From contig NZ_JBMMGT010000022.1 in assembly GCF_049366555.1 (NCBI RefSeq), positions 1-43,967 on the forward strand: a DNA stretch of 43,967 nt. The letters are read 5' to 3'. This document shows positions 8,501 to 15,268 of the stretch, one piece after another. The translations under genes and the position numbers were made by a program. Each line of letters opens with the position of its first letter. Within the stretch, counting starts at the first letter, position 1. Below the pieces are notes generated by a model that did no database searches, was not told the origin of the DNA, and worked only from the letters and a program-made list of their open reading frames with translations. This stretch comes from Avibacterium volantium_A (GTDB lineage: Bacteria; Pseudomonadota; Gammaproteobacteria; Enterobacterales; Pasteurellaceae).

Positions 8501-11500
8501 CACAAAAGATAACATTCAAAAAGGTGTTGATGCGAAAGATACCATTGATACATTAGGCGTAAACTTTGGTGGGGATACAGGCAAAACATTTGCTCGTCAA
8601 CTCGGTGAGCAGGCTAACGTGAAAGGTGGTGCAACGGGTAATTTAACCGATGCTAATATTGGTGTAGTATCAGATGGTAAGGACACACTCAATATTAAAT
8701 TAGCTAAAGATATTGATTTAACTGATGAAGGTTCCTTAACTATTGGTGATACTTTAGTAATGAATGATATCATTGCTACAGATACCGTAACTGCCAATAA
8801 TGTAAATGTAGGTGGTACGACAATCACTAATGGAAAAGTTGATGGTTTAGAGGATCGTAATGCCCGCGATGATACTGATTATGGTGTAGGCGATAATGCA
8901 ACGCGTGCAGCAACAGAAAGTGCGGTGAAAAAAGTTGATGATAAAATCAATAACGCGAAATTCGGCTTAAAAGCACAAGATAACAACACCGTTGTTAAAA
9001 ACCTAGATGAAACCATTGATGTGATGGGTGCAGACAGCAATATCAGCACTAAAGTTGTAGGTGAACAGTTACAGATCGAACTTGCGAAAACCTTAGATTT
9101 AGGCAAAGACGGCAGCGTTACAATGGGCGATACCAACGTTGATGGTAATGGCTTAACGATTACTGGTGGTCCAAGCATTACGAAAGGTGGCATTAACGCA
9201 GGTGGTAATAAAATCACTAATGTTGCACCAGGAACAGATCCTACTGATGCAGTGAATAAATCACAATTAGATGAAGTAGCTGGCAATGCAGCAAAACACA
9301 ATACTTTGGTAGGTACTGCGCCAATTACAGTAGATGATAGTGAGAAGAATGCCGAGGGGGGTATTAAGTATAAAATTGGTGTTACCACTTCTGCTTTAGC
9401 AGCTAATGCGAATGGCAGCATTAATGCACCAACGAATACCGATGCACTCATTACCGCAGCAAATGTAGCAAATGCAATTAATGCTTCAGGCTTTACTTTA
9501 ACAACAAGTCAGAGTGAGGGAAAAGTTGAGGGAACAACGAAAGAGTTAGTGAACCCTGGCGAAACGGTTACCATTGATGCAGGTAAGAATATTAAAGTTA
9601 CCCAAGCAGCTGGGAAAATTACCGTTGCAACCATTGATAAGCCAAACTTCAGCGAAGTAACCATTGGTGATAAAAATGGCGATAACACTGTTTTAACTAG
9701 CACCAAAGATGGGCTTGATGTTGGTGGTGATAAGATCACCAATGTAGCCAGCGGCGGCGATGTAGACACCAACGCCGCAAATATTGGTGATGTGAAAAAT
9801 GCAGTAAACAACGGCGGTTGGAACATTCAAGGCAATGGAACACCTAACGGCAAAGTGGTAAACAATAATACCGTGAACTTTGTGAATGGCACTGGTACCA
9901 CCGCAACAGTTACCGGCACTGATGGTTCTTATTCCGTGAAATATGATGTGAATAAAACGACCTTCAACACAGATGGCAGCGGAAATGTAAGTGCGGTTGA
10001 AAATGGCGATAATTTTGCGACAGCGAAAGATGTTGCAGATGCAATCAACAATGCACAAAAAACCGTTGAAGTGGTGAAAGGCACGAACATTGCAAGTGTT
10101 GATAGCCAAACAGAAGGTAAGACCACAACCTTTACTGTTAATGCGAAAGGCACAACAGTGAGTGTTTCCGATGATTTAGCTTTAACGATAGATAGCGAAA
10201 CGGATAAAGCCAATAACATCACAGACTACAAGGTTGCATTAAGTGAGAAAACCAAAGAAGACATCAAAAAAGGTGTTGATGCGAAAAACACAGTAGATAC
10301 CAAAGGTGTTGGTTTTGCGGGAGATAGTGGCAATGCCTTTACCCGTAAATTGGGCGAACAAACTAACGTGAAAGGTGGCGTAACTGATGAAACTACATTA
10401 ACCGATAATAATATTGGTGTTGTTTCAGATGGTAACGATACACTCACAATTAAACTTGCTAAAGACTTAAAAGATCTCAACAGTGTTTCAGCGAATACCA
10501 TCACCGCAGGTGATACAACGATGAATACTGATGGCATTACCATCAATAATGGTAAAGCAGGCAAGCCAGTTAGCTTAACGAAAGATGGTTTAGATAACGG
10601 CGGTAACAAAATTACTAACGTTGCTGATGGTACAGCAGATACTGATGCTGTAAATGTAAGCCAATTAGAGAAAGCACAAAAAGCCGCGACAACAAAAGTG
10701 CTTGAAGGCAAAAACATCAGAGTAACTGAAACAGCAAATACTGACGGTAGCAAAACTTATAAAGTTGCGACTGCAGATGATCTTGATGTGAATAGCATTA
10801 CTGCTGGTGATACTGTATTGAATAAAGATGGCGTGAAAGCTGGCGATACCGTACTGAATAAAGACGGTGTTAAAGTTGGCGATAATGTCGCTTTAACCAA
10901 AGACGGTTTGAAAGTTGGCGATGTGAATATCACAACTGACGGTATCAATGCAGGTAATAATAAAGTAACAGGCGTTGCTGATGGGGACATTAGTGCGACA
11001 AGTAAAGATGCAGTAAACGGTAGTCAGCTTTACAACGTTCAACAAGCAGCGAAAGCAGCGAAAACAGAAGTTGAAGCGGGCGACAATATCAAAGTAACTT
11101 CAACAACTGGTGGTAATGGTCAAACTATTTATACTGTTGCGACTAAGAAAGATGTAAGTTTTGATAATGTCAATGTTGGCGGTGTAAGCATTAACAAAGA
11201 TACTGGAATTAACGCAGGTAACAATAAGGTAACTGGCGTTGCAGCAGGTGATGTAAATGCAAATAGCACTGATGCAGTGAACGGTAGTCAATTACACGAA
11301 ACTAACCAAAACGTAGCGAAAAATGCTGCGAACATTGCAAACAACACTGCGGCGATCAACAAAGGCTTGAACTTTACTGCAGATGACGGCAAAACACTTA
11401 ACCGTCAATTAGGTGATACAGTAGCTGTTAATGGTGATGAAAACATTACCACCTCTGTTACTTCATCTGGCGTTAAAGTTGCATTGAACAAAAATCTTAA

Positions 11501-11972
11501 AGTTGATAGCGTAACTGCTGGTAACACTGTTGTGAATAACGATGGCGTAACTATCGGCACGGGTGATAAAGCAGTGAGCTTAACGCAAAATGGCTTAAAC
11601 AACGGCGGTAATAGAATTACTAACGTTGCACCAGGTAAAGATCCAACAGATGCAGTGAACGTTGCACAGCTTAGCAATGTTGCAAATCACCTTGACAACA
11701 AAGTGAATAAAGTTGCTGGCGATATGAAACGTATGGATAAAAAACTCCGTGCAGGTATCGCAGGTGCGGCGGCGTTAGGTATGTTGCCTCAACCAACTAG
11801 ACCGGGTAAATCAATGGTTTCTGTTGGTGGTACAACTTACCGCAACGAATCAGCAGTTGCATTAGGTGTTTCTCGTGTGTCTGACAATGAGAAATGGGTG
11901 ATTAAAGTTGGTGCATCGGCAAATACTCGCAACAATTACATTGTGGGTGGTTCTGTCGGCTATCAATGGTAA
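2544..11972 (+). CDS. Giant YadA/Hia-type trimeric autotransporter adhesin
   Basis: The 3142-residue protein is a type Vc secreted surface fibre that forms trimers and typically binds host matrix or cells. Residues 1-24 (MNKIFRIIWNHAQQNWVV...) are an extended signal peptide region (ESPR). A hydrophobic stretch then ends in GEALA, with predicted cleavage near residue 62. Long runs of YadA-head repeats of the type AIGxxAxAxGxxSVALG follow, broken by neck motifs STDAINGSQLY near residues 410, 1060, 1580 and 1865, and by later DAVNGSQL versions near 2820 and 2905. HYYSV...NNDGA modules restart a head after several necks. The distal half carries Hia-like stalk and Trp-ring segments (GWNIQGNG...NTVNFVNG near 2425). 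The last ~90 residues form the coiled coil and four-strand beta-barrel anchor ending in the aromatic W. The frame is intact throughout. The gene stands alone, with its own promoter and terminator. Confidence 0.97.
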   Translation: MNKIFRIIWNHAQQNWVVTSELAKGHTKAQSSKSFFQSIFNFKLNALATTLALFLVGGEALAADPICVSSTGTNSIACGVGAIASGAKSVAVGSAAQAMGMSTLVLGDSAYAGMSINKRNVINDSGAIVIGRNAYAAGTNDFARTSTQSDGTTKQYYYKAKDGGWLENPINPFSEKLGAAQGIALGVNAVSNTQQTIAIGNGAEAGSLGADGKTNTQGIAIGQGAKAYAHQAISIGRNANAYGDSGIALGNDGVDRLISRLTTEEIDKLKNNANIGVKRGTYDNTNETVSALKTGEYPQTTAGTGSIAIGSLSSAADKFSTAIGLKANASGFGTMAVGVGAQATKENAMALGTGSNTDSDASEQTRAKVNGITYDGFAGSTNISVGDQVSFGSAGFERQLKNVAAGEISDSSTDAINGSQLYVVANELSKKLTHYYSVKDNGSKEGNYENDGATAPYSIAAGVSASATERNASALGYNAKATSQDSTAIGANANAKGDAGYVYPGSSVQGKATAVGANATAGGTSSVALGDSSNAKSRADIAVGMGAVANSISDGRVNYGNFTDYNLFWSISASALAMGAGANATGRNAVALGVAANAFDAYATAVGSGAKANISASALGYLAQATGDSAVSIGTFSKATEEGEIAIGRDAAGEDYDKPDVGNKNGISLGRAAGFHQVSGERNVAIGYASGRGVAGSSNLAIMENAGLNTAGNNNIAIGNNANKFDTVPEASDNNIAIGTSTQARGNTAVAIGYQAKALAANAISIGNGNIVTGENSGSIGDPTTITGSGTYNMGNNNGTISVDNAGVIGNDNTLTDQATASRVVGNNNYVNGSESFVLGNDVKVQKDKDGTSTRVIGIGSNVTVRDNDSIAIGTGTYTDGNFVTAMGNKANASGDQAVAIGSNTVARESSTALGQQAQATGNTALAVGAVAKAGGNQATAVGQYSNAAGASSTAIGPEALAGKKNAVALGYQAKATEGGALALGYGAQATVAGAVALGENSVTGGAVKTASATVNGITYSGFAGSTIGSSRVVSVGTTAEGQQRQIQNVAAGRINSTSTDAINGSQLYMVANTLGNVANTTTNILGGDAALDPATGNITMTDIGGTGKNTVNDAIRAAKTEVKPGTNVTDVATSTDATDGHTIYTVNANGTTVSKGSDLVKVTPGTKDANNVTDYAVDLSDGAKASLGKADTALQSWVAKIDDAEVKTITKDDNSLSFTAGDNITLSNEDGKIKIASNINANGAVENGNTGLVNGGTVYNAIEAAKTRYYSVNSNDQRDGSNYNNDGAKAEGALAAGVGTRALGANDVAVGSGAVANSSDNTGDQTAVAVGYNAAATGLGAVAIGGAALAQVANMVSVGYSAGSGSTTEDGVWIGTNAGNSASGVSNIGIGEFAGSGIGDTNPNSNYNLAMGIYAGGGLNGSNNLVLGTSAGSTLNGDDNVALGNAAGANLSGSNNIAIGRQAGTAVVVNNDPNNLEFASGGSDTREVSDSISLGNNAQALKDKAIAIGLNTQAKNENDVALGAGAISEAAVGTTDATVNKITYNGFTGTSPIATLSVGSAGNERTITNVAAGRVSNTSTDAINGSQLYAVANELSGRLTHYYSVNDNGKQGANYNNDGATGINALAAGVGAKAAGESVVSIGKSAGSADANANKSVYIGDSAGDRSTTNAVRPENVYIGHDAGKATAGGWNTAIGTQNAGAGITGDLNVALGHATLYKVTGDENTGLGAYAGQNSTGNYNTSVGSQAGRYIQGSNNTSVGYNAGANTVGSNNVALGNEAGQAVTMNDTLSIGNAAKANAQNGDVALGANAVTATVEGTDSADINGLVYGGFAGNDPKSTVSVGKKGAERTITNVAAGRISSTSTDAINGSQLYAVADTLGNVANSVVSNLGGNAEVDEDGNITMTNIGGTEKDTVDDAIKAAKTEVVQGKQVTVTSDVDKKDGHTIYTVNATKTTVTGSGDVVVTGGTEDDQGVIAYTADLSQTTKDNIQKGVDAKDTIDTLGVNFGGDTGKTFARQLGEQANVKGGATGNLTDANIGVVSDGKDTLNIKLAKDIDLTDEGSLTIGDTLVMNDIIATDTVTANNVNVGGTTITNGKVDGLEDRNARDDTDYGVGDNATRAATESAVKKVDDKINNAKFGLKAQDNNTVVKNLDETIDVMGADSNISTKVVGEQLQIELAKTLDLGKDGSVTMGDTNVDGNGLTITGGPSITKGGINAGGNKITNVAPGTDPTDAVNKSQLDEVAGNAAKHNTLVGTAPITVDDSEKNAEGGIKYKIGVTTSALAANANGSINAPTNTDALITAANVANAINASGFTLTTSQSEGKVEGTTKELVNPGETVTIDAGKNIKVTQAAGKITVATIDKPNFSEVTIGDKNGDNTVLTSTKDGLDVGGDKITNVASGGDVDTNAANIGDVKNAVNNGGWNIQGNGTPNGKVVNNNTVNFVNGTGTTATVTGTDGSYSVKYDVNKTTFNTDGSGNVSAVENGDNFATAKDVADAINNAQKTVEVVKGTNIASVDSQTEGKTTTFTVNAKGTTVSVSDDLALTIDSETDKANNITDYKVALSEKTKEDIKKGVDAKNTVDTKGVGFAGDSGNAFTRKLGEQTNVKGGVTDETTLTDNNIGVVSDGNDTLTIKLAKDLKDLNSVSANTITAGDTTMNTDGITINNGKAGKPVSLTKDGLDNGGNKITNVADGTADTDAVNVSQLEKAQKAATTKVLEGKNIRVTETANTDGSKTYKVATADDLDVNSITAGDTVLNKDGVKAGDTVLNKDGVKVGDNVALTKDGLKVGDVNITTDGINAGNNKVTGVADGDISATSKDAVNGSQLYNVQQAAKAAKTEVEAGDNIKVTSTTGGNGQTIYTVATKKDVSFDNVNVGGVSINKDTGINAGNNKVTGVAAGDVNANSTDAVNGSQLHETNQNVAKNAANIANNTAAINKGLNFTADDGKTLNRQLGDTVAVNGDENITTSVTSSGVKVALNKNLKVDSVTAGNTVVNNDGVTIGTGDKAVSLTQNGLNNGGNRITNVAPGKDPTDAVNVAQLSNVANHLDNKVNKVAGDMKRMDKKLRAGIAGAAALGMLPQPTRPGKSMVSVGGTTYRNESAVALGVSRVSDNEKWVIKVGASANTRNNYIVGGSVGYQW

Positions 11973-11987
11973 TTGCCAAAAAATACC

Positions 11988-12024
11988 ACCGCACTTTGAT
12001 TTTGCTCAATTTCTAAAGTGCGGT
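11988..12024. repeat. Inverted pair of uptake sequences after the adhesin gene
   Basis: ACCGCACTTT (11988-11997) and AAAGTGCGGT (12015-12024) are Hin-type uptake sequences facing each other. They form a 10-bp stem, a common terminator form in this family, and a marker of natural transformation. Confidence 0.75.
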
Positions 12025-12042
12025 TGGATTTTTCAAAATTTT

Positions 12043-12070
12043 AAGCCCTGCATATTGCGGGGCTTATTTT
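12043..12070 (+). terminator. Terminator of the adhesin gene
   Basis: A 9-bp stem, AAGCCCTGC (12043-12051) with GCGGGGCTT (12057-12065), includes one T-G pair, has a 5-nt loop and is followed by ATTTTTTA. Together with the uptake-sequence hairpin just before it, this gives a double terminator. Confidence 0.8.
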
Positions 12071-12186
12071 TTATCATTTAACTCCAAATGATAGATACGA
12101 TTTTCTTTCCTTTGTTAGCTCTTATCGCTACTGATTTTCCTTATCCTAAATTTGTATTGTGATCATCACATAAGCCTTACGCAACA

Positions 12187-12216
12187 CTGGGATAATTCCC
12201 TATTATCCAGTATAAT
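12187..12216 (+). promoter_or_regulatory. Promoter of glyQ
   Basis: A perfect TATAAT lies at 12211-12216, 36 bp before the glyQ ATG. Upstream, CTGGGATAAT and ATTATCCAG form an imperfect inverted repeat (12187-12210) overlapping the expected -35 position. The promoter is likely; the role of the repeat is unknown. Confidence 0.5.
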
Positions 12217-12252
12217 GACCGCATTTCTTTAACTTATGAAAACAGAACACTT

Positions 12253-13161
12253 ATGGATACAAAATTTAACGTAAAAACTTTCCAAGGAATGATCCTTGCC
12301 TTACAAGCTTATTGGGCAGAACAAGGCTGTACTATTGTGCAACCTTTTGATATGGAAGTGGGGGCGGGAACCTCTCACCCAATGACCGCATTGCGTGCTA
12401 TCGGGCCTGAGCCAATGGCGTTTGCTTATGTGCAGCCATCACGCCGTCCAACCGATGGTCGATATGGCGAAAACCCAAACCGTTTACAACATTATTACCA
12501 ATTCCAAGTGGTGATCAAACCTTCCCCAGATAATATTCAGGAACTTTATCTTGGCTCGCTCAAAATGCTTGGCTTTGATCCAACCCAACACGATATTCGC
12601 TTTGTGGAAGATAACTGGGAAAACCCAACGCTAGGCGCGTGGGGCTTAGGTTGGGAAGTGTGGCTAAATGGTATGGAAGTGACCCAATTTACCTATTTCC
12701 AACAAGTGGGCGGCTTAGAATGTAAACCTGTTACAGGTGAAGTTACCTACGGTTTAGAACGCTTGGCGATGTATATTCAAGGTGTGGATAGCGTGTATGA
12801 CTTAGTTTGGTCAGACGGCCCTCTCGGCAAAACCACCTACGGTGATGTGTTCCACCAAAACGAAGTAGAGCAATCCACGTACAACTTTGAATACGCTGAT
12901 ATTGATTTCTTATTCAAAGCCTTTGAGCAATATGAAAAAGAAGCACAAGAGCTATTAGCCCTAGAAAAACCATTGCCATTGCCTGCCTACGAACGCATTT
13001 TAAAAGCCGCACACAGCTTTAACTTGCTCGATGCACGCAAAGCCATCTCCGTAACCGAACGCCAACGCTACATTCTGCGTATCCGCGCCTTAACCAAAGG
13101 TGTCGCAGAAGCCTATTACGCCAGCCGTGAAGCATTGGGTTTCCCAGGGTGTAAAAAATAA
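12253..13161 (+). CDS. glyQ: Glycyl-tRNA synthetase alpha subunit
   Basis: The 302-residue protein is the alpha chain of the alpha2-beta2 bacterial glycyl-tRNA synthetase, which forms glycyl-adenylate and charges tRNA-Gly in the cytoplasm. The start (KTFQGMILALQAYWAEQGC) and the segments QPFDMEVGAGTSHP and QPSRRPTDGRYGENPNRLQH are diagnostic of this class II catalytic subunit. The length matches the family (about 300). In relatives glyQ and glyS form one operon. Here the beta subunit gene starts 2.1 kb downstream, after a glutaredoxin-like gene and two nuclease genes. Whether transcription still runs through is unclear. Confidence 0.98.
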   Translation: MDTKFNVKTFQGMILALQAYWAEQGCTIVQPFDMEVGAGTSHPMTALRAIGPEPMAFAYVQPSRRPTDGRYGENPNRLQHYYQFQVVIKPSPDNIQELYLGSLKMLGFDPTQHDIRFVEDNWENPTLGAWGLGWEVWLNGMEVTQFTYFQQVGGLECKPVTGEVTYGLERLAMYIQGVDSVYDLVWSDGPLGKTTYGDVFHQNEVEQSTYNFEYADIDFLFKAFEQYEKEAQELLALEKPLPLPAYERILKAAHSFNLLDARKAISVTERQRYILRIRALTKGVAEAYYASREALGFPGCKK

Positions 13162-13190
13162 GTGCAGTCAAAAATTTAGGAATTTTTATT

Positions 13191-13457
13191 ATGGATAAAC
13201 CTGTTTTATTTTTCGCCGAAACTTGCCCCGATACCGCGCCTTTTGTGGCAGAGTTGAAACGATTAAATGTGGATTATGAAAATGTAGAGGTTTTAACTTC
13301 ATTAGCCAATTTTAAACAATTTCTACGATTGCGTGATAAGTCAGCGGTATTTGACAACGCCAAAGCGAATGGCTATGCAGGCTTGCCAGCACTGTTGCTA
13401 AACAGCGGTGAAGTTATTTTGGATTATAAGCAACTGGCAGATGTTTTTACTCCATAA
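13191..13457 (+). CDS. Glutaredoxin-like small protein
   Basis: The 88-residue protein has a thioredoxin-fold pattern: an initial strand PVLFFAETC, a single Cys in TCPDTAPF at residues 11-18 (CPDT in place of the usual CPYC), then GYAGLPALLL with the cis-proline position near 65-68. It resembles the glutaredoxin-related proteins that sit beside glyS in Pasteurellaceae. A single-cysteine active site suggests glutathione-dependent monothiol chemistry or a non-redox role. It starts 29 bp after glyQ with a weak ribosome-binding site and is probably cotranscribed. Its substrate is unknown. Confidence 0.75.
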   Translation: MDKPVLFFAETCPDTAPFVAELKRLNVDYENVEVLTSLANFKQFLRLRDKSAVFDNAKANGYAGLPALLLNSGEVILDYKQLADVFTP

Positions 13458-13490
13458 ATAAAAGTGTGGTAGGTTTTGCAGAGGTTTTAG

Positions 13491-14529
13491 ATGATGACAA
13501 AAAAGCCACTTGTGAGAAGCGAACAGCAATTAGTTGGTGAAATTAGCCAACTTATTCAAACCAGCAAACAACGTGTTGCGGTTACCGTTAATGCGGAACT
13601 TACCTTGCTTTATTGGCATATCGGGCAGCGAATTAATCAGCATATTCTTAATAATGAACGGGCGGAATATGGCAAGGAAGTGATTAAGAATTTGTCTAAA
13701 AGCCTAACAGAGCAATTTGGGAAGGGCTGGGGACGTTCTCACCTTAATTATTGTGTGAAATTTGCGGAAACATTTAGTGATTTTGAGATTGTCCACGCAC
13801 TGCGTGGAAAATTGAGTTGGACGCATTTTAAAGCATTAATTTATATTGATGATCCACTCAAACGAGATTTCTATGCCACAATGGCGGCACAAGAGCGTTG
13901 GAGTACAAGAACACTAGAAGAGCGTATTGGCTCATTACTGTTTGAACGCACCGCAATCTTGAAAAAGCCTGATGAAACCATTAGCCAAGAATTAACGTTA
14001 TTGCGAGAAAAGGGCGAATATAATCAATCAATGATCTTAAAAGATCCTTATATTTTGGATTTTTTAGAACTTAATGATCGTTATTTAGAAAAAGATCTTG
14101 AAGATGCAATTTTAAGAGAAGTTGAACAATTTCTTTTAGAATTAGGAGCGGGTTTTACTTTTATTGCTCGGCAGAAACGAATTCAAATTGATAATGATGA
14201 TTTTTTATATTGATTTACTACTCTACAACCGTAAATTAAAACGTTTAATTGCCATTGAATTAAAAACCGAAGCATTTAAACATTCACACAAAAGCCAAAT
14301 GGAACTTTATCTGGCGTGGCTTGCGAAATATGAGCAAGAAGAAGGGGAAAATCCACCCTTAGGTATTATTTTATGTACGTCTAAAAAGCAAGAGCAAGTT
14401 GAATTATTAGATTTAAACCATTCTGATATTCATATTGCTGAATATATGACGGTGTTACCGAGTAAAGAAATATTAGAGCAGCGATTGCATTTGGCGGTAT
14501 CACGAGCGAAAGAACGGCTTGCTAAATAA
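13491..14529 (+). pseudogene. YhcG/DUF1016 PDDEXK nuclease gene, frameshifted in a poly-T run
   Basis: Two overlapping frames make one protein. The first (13491-14213) carries the DUF1016 N-terminal helical domain (LLYWHIGQRI, GWGRSHLNYCVKFAE, LSWTHFKALI) and starts the nuclease domain (LGAGFTFIARQKRI). The second continues it as YIDLLLYNRKLKRLIAIELK...QMELYLAWL...GIILC to 14529. The catalytic Asp of YIDLL and the ExK of IELK both fall in the second frame, so the first frame alone lacks the active site. The break is at the six T's at 14201-14206; one T fewer would restore a protein of about 345 residues. This family is linked to DNA repair, restriction or mobile-element defence. The homopolymer leaves open slippage, a reversible off state, or a sequencing error. 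Confidence 0.85.
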
Positions 14530-14577
14530 TATATTGTTAGTTAATAGAATTTTTTGAAATAGTAAATTTTAGTTAGA

Positions 14578-14976
14578 ATGCTGCCTTACGTTAAGAATTT
14601 AGAGGAACTTTCACAGAAATTACGTTCTAATCAGACCGATGCTGAACGTAAATTATGGCAACGGATTAATCGAGATCAATTATTAGGCTTTCGCTTTAAT
14701 CGTCAAAAGCCGTTGCTGAATTATATCGTAGATTTTTATTGTGCAAAGGCAAAGCTGATTATCGAACTAGATGGTTCTCATCATTATGAGGCTGAGCATC
14801 AAGAAAAAGATCGATTAAGAGATGATGAGTTAAGATCTCTAGGTTTTACAGTGATGAGGTTTAGCAATGACGAGATTTATTATGAGATTGAGGCTGTTGT
14901 AGAGCAGATTTATTTATTTTTGGAACAAGTACAAATTTCCCCTAGCCCCTCTTTACTAAAGAGGGGAACTAGCTAG
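14578..14976 (+). CDS. DUF559 endonuclease-like protein
   Basis: The 132-residue protein belongs to the DUF559 group, related to very-short-patch repair and type II restriction endonuclease folds. Characteristic stretches are TDAERKLWQRINRDQLLGF (about 21-39), FRFNRQKPLLNYIVDFYC and LIIELDGSHH with the acidic catalytic residues (about 60-69), and a late RFSNDEI. Family members usually end near EQIYLFLEQ. Here the last ~12 residues (SPSPSLLKRGTS) are encoded by a copy of the local GC-rich repeat, so the tail is probably adventitious. There is a 48-bp gap after the frameshifted nuclease gene. Its role is not established; these genes are often mobile passengers. Confidence 0.8.
   Translation: MLPYVKNLEELSQKLRSNQTDAERKLWQRINRDQLLGFRFNRQKPLLNYIVDFYCAKAKLIIELDGSHHYEAEHQEKDRLRDDELRSLGFTVMRFSNDEIYYEIEAVVEQIYLFLEQVQISPSPSLLKRGTS
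14933..14970 (+). repeat. GC-rich CCCCTCTTTACTAAAGAGGGG repeat family, copy 1
   Basis: The left arm is CCCCTCTTTA and the right is TAAAGAGGGG, a strong hairpin in an AT-rich background. It is a slightly diverged relative of copies 2 and 3 and overlaps the end of the DUF559 gene, where it could also act as that gene's terminator. Confidence 0.7.
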
Positions 14977-15036
14977 TTAGCGTTGTAGGGATGATGAGTG
15001 GGTAAAACATAAATTTTTAAGTGTTTTTAGGAACGA

Positions 15037-15221
15037 CAAATCTCCCCCTGCCCCCTCTTTACTAAAGAGGGGGAATTATTTATTAAAGAGAGTGGCTGGT
15101 TAGTTAGAATAGCAAGAATGAAGCTTAGGGTATACAATATCGAAAATATGGAATAACCCATAAACTTTTTTACTAAAAGAAAGTCCCCCTCTTTAGTAAA
15201 GAGGGGGCAGGGGGAGATTTG
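15037..15221. repeat. 38-bp inverted repeat pair (copies 2 and 3) before glyS
   Basis: Copy 2 (15037-15074) and copy 3 (15184-15221, opposite orientation) are identical over 38 bp by eye, with 109 bp between them. Each copy also has an internal hairpin (CCCCCTCTTTA/TAAAGAGGGGG). The pair could fold into a long cruciform just 48 bp before the glyS start. Transcript folding here could affect glyS expression. The segment between has no gene. Confidence 0.8.
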
Positions 15222-15268
15222 CCCATACTGCCCATACTAAAAGATACAAAATAAAAGAGAAAACCAAA

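Noticed and set aside
8879..9451. Long minus-strand open frame inside the adhesin gene
   Set aside because: Repetitive, Thr/Asn/Ala-rich coding sequence leaves the opposite strand open by chance; the translation is hydrophobic low-complexity sequence without a ribosome-binding site. The other antisense frames in the adhesin were rejected for the same reason.
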